DNA of 7,829 nt from contig JAJZHU010000105.1 in assembly GCA_021798375.1 (NCBI GenBank), positions 1-7,829 on the forward strand, given 5' to 3'. The DNA comes from Pseudomonadota bacterium. GTDB taxonomy: Bacteria; Pseudomonadota; Alphaproteobacteria; Acetobacterales; Acetobacteraceae. The notes under the pieces are model-generated. The model had not been told where the DNA came from. It was given only the letters and a program-made list of their open reading frames with translations, and ran no database searches. A program made the translations under genes and the position numbers. Position 1 is the first letter of the stretch, and every line of letters begins with the position of its first letter. Below are positions 1 through 6,299 of this stretch, in pieces.

Positions 1-438
1 CCAGATCCAGTCGTTGTCGGCGAGATTGGGAAACAGGCCGGCCTGGCCGGTGGCGTTTTGGCCATGGCAGGGCGCGCAATTTTGCAAGAACACGGCGCGG
101 CCCGCGCTTTCGGCGAAGCGGCGGGTGGCGTCGTCGGATTCGATCGCGGCCAGCGGCATGGCGGCGATTTTGGTGCGCCATTCAAGCTGGGCGGCGGCGG
201 CATCGGCCTGGGATTGCGCCAGGGCCTTGACCTGCGTGTAGCCCAGGGCGCCGGGGTAGAAGCCGCGCAATCCCGGAGCACTCGGATAGGCCCACATATA
301 GGCCACCGCGACGGCGATGCAGATCAGGAAGGTGACGATCCACCAGTTCGGCACCGGATTTTCCAGCTCGGCGATGCCGTCCCATTCGTGGCCGGTGGTG
401 TATTGCTTGGCGACTTCGTCGAATTCACGCTGGGCCAT
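1..438 (-). CDS. ccoP: cbb3-type cytochrome c oxidase dihaem subunit CcoP (FixP), 3' part outside the window
   Basis: CcoP is the membrane-anchored dihaem cytochrome c subunit that passes electrons to the CcoO/CcoN core of the cbb3 oxidase. The visible N-terminal 146 residues begin MAQREFDEVAKQYTTGHEWD. They hold the FixP N-terminal signature GIAELENPVPNWW (residues 21-33), one membrane helix at about 32-50, and the first haem-binding motif CAPCH (C121, C124, H125) followed by GLFPNLADNDWIW, which is typical of CcoP. The second haem domain should lie beyond the left edge. The ATG at 438 lies inside the end of ccoQ with a 14-nt overlap in another frame, suggesting translational coupling. An ATG at 454 belongs to the ccoQ frame and cannot start this gene. 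Identification is secure; only completeness is unknown. Confidence 0.95.
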   Translation of the reverse strand, partial: MAQREFDEVAKQYTTGHEWDGIAELENPVPNWWIVTFLICIAVAVAYMWAYPSAPGLRGFYPGALGYTQVKALAQSQADAAAAQLEWRTKIAAMPLAAIESDDATRRFAESAGRAVFLQNCAPCHGQNATGQAGLFPNLADNDWIW

Positions 439-595
439 CGAGTTCGTCCTTCATGGCAAAGGGAATGCGCGCGGCGGCGGATTGTTCGGCCCGCACGCGG
501 TGGTCGCGGCGATAGGTCAGCCAGACGATGACGCCGAACATTAAAATACCCGCCGCCATTATGACGGTATCGCCCCACTTCATCAGGATGCTCAT
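425..595 (-). CDS. ccoQ: small cbb3 oxidase subunit CcoQ (FixQ), 56 aa
   Basis: CcoQ is a single-helix accessory subunit that stabilises the cbb3 oxidase complex in the inner membrane. The 56-residue product starts MSILMKWGDTVIMAAGILMF. It has one membrane helix at about residues 9-27, then a positively charged stretch (YRRDHRVRAE) and a short tail IPFAMKDELDGPA, recalling the conserved tail of FixQ proteins. Its ATG overlaps the ccoO stop by four bases (ATGA, 592-595) and its end overlaps ccoP by 14 bases. This is the position and spacing expected in ccoNOQP. The call rests on size, topology and operon position, since the sequence itself is weakly conserved in this family. Confidence 0.88.
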   Translation of the reverse strand: MSILMKWGDTVIMAAGILMFGVIVWLTYRRDHRVRAEQSAAARIPFAMKDELDGPA

Positions 596-1350
596 GGCTT
601 CACCGTGCCCACGGGATCGCCCGCGGCGTTGAAATCGACCATCGTGCCGAGCACCTGGAGATAGGCGATCAGCGCGTCCATTTCGGTGAGTTTGCCGGGA
701 TATACCAGGGCGCTGGCGACTTTTGCCCCCGGATAACGCTTTGTCAGTGCGGCGGCGTCGCCGCCCAATCCGGCCTGGGCCAGAATATCGCTTTGCGCGG
801 CGATTTCCATGCGGTTGTCATAGGGCACGCCTTCGATCGCCAATGTCTTCAGGCGCTCGTCGATGTCGGCGGTTTCCAGCGCGTCGTGTTTCAGGAAGGC
901 GTAGGGCGGCATCACCGATTGCGGCACCACGGCGCGCGGATCGGTGAGATGGGCCATGTGCCAGGCATTGGAATAGCGTCCGCCGACACGCGCCAGGTCG
1001 GGGCCGATGCGCTTTGATCCCCATTGGAACGGGTGATCGTACATGCTTTCGGCGGCAATCGAGTAATGGCCATAGCGCTGCGTTTCATCGCGGAACGAGC
1101 GGATCATCTGGCTGTGGCAGAGGTAGCAGCCTTCGCGGATGTAGATGTCGCGGCCGAGCAATTCCAACGGCGTGTAAGGGCGGATATTGCCGACTTTCTG
1201 CACCGTGCTTTGGATCGTGAACAAAGGCACGATTTCGACGATGCCGCCAAGCGAGATCACCAGAAAGGTGAGCATGAGCAGCAGCGGCACCGATTTTTCG
1301 ATGTTGGCGTGGGTGAATTTGGCGGGCGATGCGGGGTTTGGATTTGCCAT
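592..1350 (-). CDS. ccoO: cbb3-type cytochrome c oxidase monohaem subunit CcoO (FixO)
   Basis: CcoO is the membrane-anchored monohaem cytochrome c subunit of cbb3 oxidase, sitting between CcoP and the catalytic CcoN. With the ATG at 1350 the protein has 252 residues. An N-terminal membrane helix (about 21-45, LLLMLTFLVISLGGIVEIVP) is followed by the FixO block RPYTPLELLGRDIYIREG, the haem motif CYLCH (C75, C78, H79), then SMYDHPFQWGSKRIGPDLARVGG, and a candidate axial Met147 in SVMPPYAFL. A GTG at 1359 would add three residues and overlap the ccoN stop. The ATG at 1350 is preferred because GGAG lies 8 nt upstream of it, at the end of ccoN. The gene is full length and intact. Confidence 0.96.
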   Translation of the reverse strand: MANPNPASPAKFTHANIEKSVPLLLMLTFLVISLGGIVEIVPLFTIQSTVQKVGNIRPYTPLELLGRDIYIREGCYLCHSQMIRSFRDETQRYGHYSIAAESMYDHPFQWGSKRIGPDLARVGGRYSNAWHMAHLTDPRAVVPQSVMPPYAFLKHDALETADIDERLKTLAIEGVPYDNRMEIAAQSDILAQAGLGGDAAALTKRYPGAKVASALVYPGKLTEMDALIAYLQVLGTMVDFNAAGDPVGTVKP

Positions 1351-1355
1351 GAGCT

Positions 1356-2825
1356 TCACTCCGCCGCCACGGCGACGGCGACGCGGGTGTTGGCGCGCGC
1401 GATGGTCAGGCCGAAGTTGGTCAGAGCCAGCACCACGCCGGCGAGATAGAACCCGCCACCCAGCGCGCGCACCACATAGAACGGATGCATCGCGGCGACC
1501 GAATCGACGAAGGAATAACGCAGAAGGCCGTAGGAATCATAGGCTTTCCACATCAGCCCGGCAGTGATGCCGGAGATCCACATCGAAGTGATATAAAGCA
1601 GGATGCCGACGCTGCCCAACCAGAAGTGCCATTCGACCATTTTCAACGAATAGAGCTGCTGACGCCACAGGCGCGGCACCAGATGATAGAACGAGCCGAA
1701 CACCATGAAGGCGACCCAGCCGAGCGCGCCCGAATGGACGTGACCGATGATCCAATCGGTGTAATGGGCCAGGCCGTTCACCGCCGGGATCGCCAGCAAC
1801 GGGCCTTCGAAGGTGGCCATGCCGTAGAAGGCCACCGACACCACCAGAAAGCGCAGAATCGGATCGGTGCGTAACTTGTCCCATACGCCCGACACGGTCA
1901 TGATGCCGTTGACCATGCCGCCCCACGACGGGATCCACAGCATGATCGAAAAGGCCACGCCCAGGGTTTGCGTCCAATCCGGCAGGGCGGTGTATTGGAG
2001 ATGATGCGGGCCGGCCCAGATATACAGAAAGATCAGCGCCCAGAAATGCACGATCGACAGGCGGTAGGAATAGATCGGGCGTTCCGCCTGTTTGGGCAGA
2101 AAATAATACATCATGCCGATCACGCCGGCGGTGAGCAGGAAGCCCACCATGTTGTGGCCGAACCACCACTGGATCATCGCATCCTGCACGCCGGCGTAGA
2201 CCGGGTAGGATTTCGACGACAGCAGATCGATCGGCAGCGTCATGTTGTTGGTAATCCAAAGCACGCCCACCACGATCACGTAGGACAGGAAAAACCAGTT
2301 GGCGACGTAGATATGCGGTTCCTTGCGCCTGACCAATGTGCCGATGAAGATCACCGCATAAGCGATCCAGACGATGGCCAGCCACAAATCGGCATACCAT
2401 TCGGCCTCGGCGTATTCCTTGCTTTTGGTGGCGCCCAGAAGATAACCCTGGATCGCCAGCACCAGGAACAACTGGAAGCCCCAGAACACGAAATTGGCGA
2501 ATCGCGGGCCGCCGAACAGGCCGATGCGGCAGGTTCGTTGCACCACATAGAGCGAGGAGGCGAACAATGCATTGCCAGTGAAACCGATCACCACCGCCGT
2601 GGTGTGGCACGGGCGCAAACGGCCGAAATTGCCGTATTCGCCGAAATTAAGCAGCGGAAACGCCAGTTCGGTGGCGATGAACAGCCCGATGGACATGCCG
2701 ACGATGGCCCAGAACAAGGTCGCCAGCACGAATTTTCGCACCACCGCCTCGTTGTAACCATCGATCACCCACGGACGCGCGGGCGCGACCCCACTCGGCG
2801 GCGCAACAGCGGCGCTGGAATTCAT
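1356..2825 (-). CDS. ccoN: cbb3-type cytochrome c oxidase catalytic subunit I CcoN (FixN)
   Basis: CcoN is the catalytic haem-copper subunit of cbb3 oxidase, reducing O2 to water and pumping protons at a low-spin haem b and a haem b3/CuB centre. From the ATG at 2825 it has 489 residues and about twelve membrane helices. Expected residues are visible: H74 in GRLRPCHTTAV (low-spin haem b), CuB ligands H224 (WWFGHN) and H274/H275 (AGPHHLQYT), Y268 six residues before that pair, matching the cross-linked tyrosine of the family, E340 in TFEGP, and haem ligands H362/H364 in IGHVHSGALGW. A GTG at 2855 would add ten residues. The ATG is preferred because GGGGG lies 6 nt upstream. Cys73 stands where I recall mostly Leu in this family. 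This is the first gene of the operon. Confidence 0.97.
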   Translation of the reverse strand: MNSSAAVAPPSGVAPARPWVIDGYNEAVVRKFVLATLFWAIVGMSIGLFIATELAFPLLNFGEYGNFGRLRPCHTTAVVIGFTGNALFASSLYVVQRTCRIGLFGGPRFANFVFWGFQLFLVLAIQGYLLGATKSKEYAEAEWYADLWLAIVWIAYAVIFIGTLVRRKEPHIYVANWFFLSYVIVVGVLWITNNMTLPIDLLSSKSYPVYAGVQDAMIQWWFGHNMVGFLLTAGVIGMMYYFLPKQAERPIYSYRLSIVHFWALIFLYIWAGPHHLQYTALPDWTQTLGVAFSIMLWIPSWGGMVNGIMTVSGVWDKLRTDPILRFLVVSVAFYGMATFEGPLLAIPAVNGLAHYTDWIIGHVHSGALGWVAFMVFGSFYHLVPRLWRQQLYSLKMVEWHFWLGSVGILLYITSMWISGITAGLMWKAYDSYGLLRYSFVDSVAAMHPFYVVRALGGGFYLAGVVLALTNFGLTIARANTRVAVAVAAE

Positions 2826-2913
2826 GCTCGACCCCCAATTCTTCAAGACGGCCACCCCGACCGCCCGCAGCGGACACCAAAGCGGCGTCCACTCCCTCTA
2901 GATTGTGCTTTGC

Positions 2914-2941
2914 AGCATATTGCAGCGCAGCAGCGGGTCAA
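2914..2941 (-). promoter_or_regulatory. possible sigma70-type promoter for ccoNOQP
   Basis: On the minus strand TTGACC (2936-2941) is followed after 16 nt by TATGCT (2914-2919), about 90 nt upstream of the ccoN start. The spacer and -10 region contain a direct repeat, GCTGCAA-TAT-GCTGCAA. No FNR-type TTGAT-N4-ATCAA site was found by eye in 2826-3024, although cbb3 operons are often under FNR/FixK or RegA control. The call is a consensus match only. Confidence 0.35.
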
Positions 2942-3024
2942 GCCCATGGGCGGGGAAAGATGACATTTCTGCGATGCGGTGCGGACAATGTTAAGTTGGC
3001 GTGCCGATCAGACAATGGGGCGGA

Positions 3025-3216
3025 TTAGCGTTTATAAACCGACCATAGCAAAATCCAGCGGATCACCGGGAACCAGGCGACGCCGGCGACGATGAAATAG
3101 GCCAGTTGCAACAGCCAACGGCCGGAGGGTATGGCGCTGCCGATGGTGGCGGCCAGGGCCAGATAGGCGACGAAAAATGCAATTCCACCCAGGGTGGCGA
3201 TCAATGGACGCGACAT
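3025..3216 (-). CDS. small two-helix membrane protein, DUF2842-like
   Basis: This 63-residue protein begins MSRPLIATLGGIAFFVAYLA and has two hydrophobic segments, about residues 5-28 and 36-58, ending in a basic WSVYKR tail. The pattern of a short basic start, a first helix, a GRWLLQLAYFIVAGVAWFPV stretch and a second helix resembles the DUF2842 family of Alphaproteobacteria as I remember it. The function of that family is not known. The gene lies about 200 bp upstream of ccoN on the same strand and diverges from apt, with 111 bp between the two starts. Only a weak ribosome site (ACGGA) precedes the ATG. It may be transcribed separately from the oxidase operon. Confidence 0.7.
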   Translation of the reverse strand: MSRPLIATLGGIAFFVAYLALAATIGSAIPSGRWLLQLAYFIVAGVAWFPVIRWILLWSVYKR

Positions 3217-3259
3217 GGGATCCGTCTAGCCGATCCGGCGCCGAGCCGCCAGCCTGAGG

Positions 3260-3288
3260 TTGCGGCCGAAACGGCAAACCGGTACAGA
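3260..3288 (+). promoter_or_regulatory. weak candidate promoter for apt
   Basis: TTGCGG (3260-3265) and TACAGA (3283-3288) are separated by 17 nt and end 39 nt upstream of the apt start. Both hexamers match the sigma70 consensus only partly. Part of the spacer is a small palindrome (GCCGAAACGGC). The spacing and position between two divergent genes are the main support. Confidence 0.28.
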
Positions 3289-3327
3289 CGGGGTGAAATC
3301 AACGCTGGCGGCAGGAGAGCAGGACAG

Positions 3328-3843
3328 ATGGATCTAAAGGACCATATTCGCGGCATTCCGGATTTCCCCAAACCGGGCATCTTGTTTTACGATCTTTCGA
3401 CGTTGCTGCGCCATCCGGATGCCTGGGCGGTGGCGTTGGGGCGCATGGCGCGGCTGGTGCGCATCTGGCAACCGGATATGCTGGCCGGGATCGAAAGCCG
3501 CGGGTTTTTGTTTGCGGCCCCCCTGGCGCAACAGCTTGGCTGCGGCTTTACCATGCTGCGCAAGCCCGGCAAATTGCCCGGTGCGACCATCGGCATCGAA
3601 TATGGGCTGGAATACGGCAACGACCGCATTGAAATTCAGGCCGACGCGGTAACGCCTGGCCAGCGCGTGGTGTTGCTCGACGATCTGCTGGCCACCGGCG
3701 GCACCATGGCGGCGGGGATTTCGCTGCTGCGCCAGGTGGGGGCCGAGGTTCCGGGTGCCGCGGCGTTGATCGAGCTTGCTTTTTTGAAGGGCCGCGACAG
3801 GCTTGATGTGCCGTTCGAATCGCTGGTGCAATACGAGGAGTAG
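3328..3843 (+). CDS. apt: adenine phosphoribosyltransferase
   Basis: This cytoplasmic purine-salvage enzyme converts adenine and PRPP to AMP and pyrophosphate. The 171-residue length is normal for the family. It opens MDLKDHIRGIPDFPKPGILF, a hallmark of bacterial APRT, followed by the flexible-loop region RKPGKLPG (residues 78-85), the EYGLEYGNDRIEI block (91-103) and the PRPP-binding motif VVLLDDLLATGG (114-125). The frame stays open upstream to 3106, but the added residues show no family similarity. The ATG at 3328 matches the known N-terminus and has AGGAG at 3313-3317 and AGGA at 3321-3324. The gene appears monocistronic, with a separate promoter candidate before the next gene. Nothing looks damaged. 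Confidence 0.96.
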   Translation: MDLKDHIRGIPDFPKPGILFYDLSTLLRHPDAWAVALGRMARLVRIWQPDMLAGIESRGFLFAAPLAQQLGCGFTMLRKPGKLPGATIGIEYGLEYGNDRIEIQADAVTPGQRVVLLDDLLATGGTMAAGISLLRQVGAEVPGAAALIELAFLKGRDRLDVPFESLVQYEE

Positions 3844-3874
3844 GGCGCTTTAAACGGCGGAGCGCGGGATGAGG

Positions 3875-3903
3875 TTGACACAAACCTGCAACATCGCTTT
3901 GCT
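3875..3903 (+). promoter_or_regulatory. candidate promoter for the exported binding-protein gene
   Basis: A perfect -35 hexamer TTGACA (3875-3880) is followed after 17 nt by TTTGCT (3898-3903), a modest -10. The -35 sits inside a short inverted repeat AGGTT-N6-AACCT (3872-3887), which could be a protein-binding site. The inferred leader is about 35 nt and contains a small bulged hairpin (CCGTC-TTGG-GACGG) just before the ribosome site. Confidence 0.45.
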
Positions 3904-3933
3904 GCCCGCCGCACGCCGTCTTGGGACGGTGCC

Positions 3934-3939
3934 AGGAGG
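3934..3939 (+). promoter_or_regulatory. consensus Shine-Dalgarno AGGAGG fixing a TTG start
   Basis: A perfect AGGAGG lies exactly 6 nt before the TTG at 3946. There is no ATG in this frame near the start of the gene, so this site decides the start codon. The next frame-matching residues run directly into a Tat-like signal, which agrees with the choice. Confidence 0.8.
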
Positions 3940-3945
3940 AACGAA

Positions 3946-5052
3946 TTGCCGCAAAGCTCCCAGCAGGGCAATGCACGGCGCGGATTGAACCGCCGCCGCC
4001 TGATCGAAGGATTCGGTGCTCCTGCCTTGCTGGCCTGGGCGCTGGGCCCGCTGTGCCGCGCGCGCGCCTTCACGCAGGCGCTGGCGGCCGATATTGCCGC
4101 CGATGACAATTTGCTGCTGGTGGGCGGCCCCGCCACCGGGCGGCTGGCGCAATGGGCCAATCTGATCTGCCCGCTGCTTGGCCCGGCTTTGGGGGGTGGC
4201 GGCAGCCTGCATTGGACCGCCGTCGGCGCCGCCGATGGCGTGACCGCCGCCAATCAATTCGACGCGCGTGTTTCGCCCGACGGCAATACCGCCTTGCTGC
4301 TGCCCGGATCGGCGGCGATCGCCCAATTGATCGGCGATCCGCGCGCGCGTTTCGATGCCGGCACCTGGGTGGCGGGATTTGCCGGGCTTTCATCCACCGT
4401 GGTGATGGGCCGCGTGCCATTGACCGAACTGCCCGCCAACGCGCCGCTCGTGGTGCTGGCGGACGATCCCAGCGGCGCCGATCTGCCGGTTTTGCTGGGA
4501 CTGACCTTGCTCGGTTACCGTGTGAAGCCGGTCAGCCTGCAAAGCACGCTGGGAGATGCGCGCGCGGCGCTGGTGCAGGGCCAGATCGATATCGCCGCGC
4601 TTTCGGATGCCTCGGTGCGCAATGTGGCGCCTTGGCAGAAATCGGGCCTTGTCCCGCTGTTCAGTCTGGGCAGCATCGATGCCGCGGGCGGTCCCCTTCC
4701 CGATCCCGCGTTTCCGGCGCTGCCGCCGCTGGAAAGCCTGCTGTTGGCCAAAGGTATCGATACCACGGGGCCGCTGCCCACCGCCTGGCGGGCTTTGAGC
4801 ACGGCGAAACAATTGACTCTGGGGCTGGTGCTGCCGCAGCTCACGCCCGCGAGCAGGGTGGCGCAATGGCGGCAGGCCTGCGCCGACGGCATCGCATCGC
4901 TGACCATCCAGGCCATCGCCGCGACCGAATCATTGCGGTTTGTGACCCAACCCGCCGCCGCCGCGGTGATCTCGGCGCTGACCGCGCCCGCCGGGGCGCA
5001 ACTGGAATTGCACCGGTGGTTGGCCAATCAGCTTGGGTGGCGGCCGAGTTAG
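3946..5052 (+). CDS. Tat-exported TctC/Bug-like periplasmic binding protein (putative)
   Basis: The 368-residue product carries a twin-arginine-type export signal: ARRGLNRRRLIEGFG (residues 10-24), a hydrophobic core to about residue 36, and a possible cleavage site after ARA (39-41). The mature part has the general plan of tripartite tricarboxylate transporter binding proteins (TctC/Bug): an early LLLVGGPATGRLAQWANLI segment, a GAADGVTAANQFDAR stretch near residues 93-107, and a C-terminal block QLTPASRVAQWRQACADGI. If correct, it binds an unknown small organic anion outside the inner membrane. No TctA/TctB membrane genes are in view, so it may be an orphan binding protein or have a sensing role. 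The TTG start is supported by the perfect AGGAGG. The family call is from remembered patterns and is moderate. That it is a real secreted protein is firmer. Confidence 0.65.
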   Translation: MPQSSQQGNARRGLNRRRLIEGFGAPALLAWALGPLCRARAFTQALAADIAADDNLLLVGGPATGRLAQWANLICPLLGPALGGGGSLHWTAVGAADGVTAANQFDARVSPDGNTALLLPGSAAIAQLIGDPRARFDAGTWVAGFAGLSSTVVMGRVPLTELPANAPLVVLADDPSGADLPVLLGLTLLGYRVKPVSLQSTLGDARAALVQGQIDIAALSDASVRNVAPWQKSGLVPLFSLGSIDAAGGPLPDPAFPALPPLESLLLAKGIDTTGPLPTAWRALSTAKQLTLGLVLPQLTPASRVAQWRQACADGIASLTIQAIAATESLRFVTQPAAAAVISALTAPAGAQLELHRWLANQLGWRPS

Positions 5053-5087
5053 CGCGAGATTCGAGACGGCATCAAAGTAAATATAAC

Positions 5088-5167
5088 TAAAATCAATAAG
5101 TTGATGGAAGAATCTTCTCTTTGTTCACAAAAAGAAGACTCCTTCTTTGATTAACTTACTGATTTTA
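5088..5167. repeat. AT-rich imperfect hairpin, about 80 nt
   Basis: Between the binding-protein stop (5052) and the left 118-bp repeat lies a visibly AT-rich stretch unlike the GC-rich surroundings. It folds back on itself. The outer 18 nt (5088-5105) match the reverse complement of 5150-5167 at 16 positions. A 7-nt against 11-nt middle part contains a bulge. The inner stem 5113-5123 pairs with 5128-5138 at 10 of 11 positions around a TTCA loop. It could act as a transcript end, a structured RNA, or be the remains of a small mobile repeat. It lacks a T-tract after the stem. Confidence 0.6.
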
Positions 5168-5189
5168 CTAAATTTATTCTTAATGCACT

Positions 5190-5307
5190 TTCTAGAGCAT
5201 GTTCGGATCACGTTGAACCACATATGTGCGACGAACATGCTCTAGCTTTTTGTTTTTGCGCATGATTCACGCCTGCGTGTTATTCAACCTGCGGCGATCA
5301 TGCTCTA
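5190..5307 (+). repeat. 118-bp inverted repeat, left copy (REP/MITE-like)
   Basis: This 118-bp block is repeated in inverse orientation at 6297-6414 with 112 of 118 positions identical. The differences are at 5200, 5221, 5225, 5237, 5258 and 5275. It begins (T)TCTAGAGCATG and ends CATGCTCTA, so the unit has its own terminal inverted repeats with TA at each edge. It consists of two related palindromic halves joined by a T-rich linker, resembling intergenic REP-like palindromes of Alphaproteobacteria. The reading frame of the AEC gene stays open through it, but no protein is inferred from it. Confidence 0.93.
5192..5257 (+). terminator. terminator-like hairpin plus T-tract inside the left repeat
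   Basis: A perfect 14-bp stem CTAGAGCATGTTCG / CGAACATGCTCTAG (5192-5205 with 5232-5245) is followed at once by C and then TTTTTGTTTTT (5247-5257). This is the form of an intrinsic terminator read on the plus strand. The loop is long (26 nt) but holds its own palindrome, CACATATGTG (5219-5228). It would stop transcripts arriving from the binding-protein gene before they reach the AEC gene. Confidence 0.55.
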
Positions 5308-5342
5308 GGCTGCACATCAACAAACTACGCGGGAGATCTCGA

Positions 5343-6299
5343 TTGTTCATTATTCTGGCGGCGATCAGTCCGATCTTCATCATGATCGGCGTGGGCGCCG
5401 TGGCGGTTCATTTGGGTATATTGCCGCGATCGAGCATGCGGTCGCTGGGCACTTTCGTGGTTCATTTTGCCTTGCCGTGTCTGCTGTTCCGTTCGTTGTC
5501 GCACCAATCGATCGGCCAGGCATTCAATGTTGGATATCTCGCGGCCTATGCGAGCGGATCGCTGTTCGCTTTTTTTACCGGCGTCGTGCTTGCGAAATAT
5601 TGGCACAAGCGCCCCAATGCGATCGGCGCCATGGTGGGGGTCGGCATGTCGCTGTCCAACAGTGCTTTTATCGGCTATCCGCTGATGCTGCAATTTTTGG
5701 GCGCGAAGGCGGTCGGCCCGCTTGTGATGTGCATGATCGTTGAAAATATCGTGATGCTGCCGTTGGGATTCGCATTGGCCGAATTGGAAAGCGGGCACCA
5801 ATTGAGTCTGTTTCAGGTCATCGTCCAGACCGTCCGGCGTCTGAGCCGCAACCCGCTGTTGATCGCCATCTTGCTGGGGATCATTGCTTCGGTGTTGCAT
5901 CTGGCACTGCCTGCGCCGATTGCCAAGGTGATCGACATGCTTGCCGGGGCATCGGCGCCGGTGGCGTTGTTTGTGATCGGCGGCACTTTGGTCGGTATCC
6001 GATTGCATGGCATGGCGACGGATATTCTGCAAATCGGCGTTGGCAAACTTTTGTTGCACCCGCTGGCGATTTTCGTGATGTTTCTGATTTTGCCACCGGT
6101 ACCGCGACAATTGGTGTTTGCCGGGATTTTGGTCGCCTCGACGCCGATGCTGAGCATCTATCCCATTCTTAGCCAGAAATATAATTATGAGGATACCGCC
6201 AGCGCGGCTCTGGTGCTTGTGACGGCGGCATCGTTTGTGACGATTACCTGCATCGTCTGGACGCTGGTGAGATTCCTTCCTATGATGTTCCCAAGTTAG
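5343..6299 (+). CDS. AEC (auxin efflux carrier) family transporter
   Basis: The 318-residue inner-membrane protein has about ten hydrophobic segments, the usual length and topology for bacterial AEC transporters, which move small organic acids such as malonate or malate. Family-like segments include ISPIFIMIGVGAVAVHLGIL near the start, MSLSNSAFIGYPL (102-114), RNPLLIAILLGI (169-180), SAPVALFVIGGTLVG (204-218) and a late GILVASTPMLSIYP (261-274). The frame is open from 5226, but the extra 39 residues come from the left repeat. The start is placed at TTG 5343, 7 nt after GGGAGA (5331-5336), where family homology begins. The stop TAG (6297-6299) is the first three bases of the right repeat. The substrate cannot be told. 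The base composition looks less GC-rich than its neighbours, which hints at acquisition. Confidence 0.85.
   Translation: MFIILAAISPIFIMIGVGAVAVHLGILPRSSMRSLGTFVVHFALPCLLFRSLSHQSIGQAFNVGYLAAYASGSLFAFFTGVVLAKYWHKRPNAIGAMVGVGMSLSNSAFIGYPLMLQFLGAKAVGPLVMCMIVENIVMLPLGFALAELESGHQLSLFQVIVQTVRRLSRNPLLIAILLGIIASVLHLALPAPIAKVIDMLAGASAPVALFVIGGTLVGIRLHGMATDILQIGVGKLLLHPLAIFVMFLILPPVPRQLVFAGILVASTPMLSIYPILSQKYNYEDTASAALVLVTAASFVTITCIVWTLVRFLPMMFPS

Noticed and set aside
324..578. Alternative 84-residue frame over ccoQ
   Set aside because: It is out of frame with the FixQ-like protein, which has the expected size, helix and overlaps with ccoO and ccoP.
1968..2963. Long plus-strand frame opposite ccoN
   Set aside because: The His/Gln/Arg-rich translation is typical of antisense to a membrane protein gene. 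ccoN is unmistakable on the other strand.
3106..3327. Upstream extension of apt
   Set aside because: The open frame overlaps the divergent DUF2842-like gene. APRT proteins start at the MDLKDHIRGI segment.
3845..3865. Small hairpin GCGCT/AGCGC after apt as a terminator
   Set aside because: The stem is only 5 bp with an 11-nt loop and no T-tract, too weak to call.
5226..5342. 39-residue N-terminal extension of the AEC protein
   Set aside because: It would be encoded almost entirely by the 118-bp repeat, and AEC similarity begins at the TTG at 5343 with its own ribosome site.
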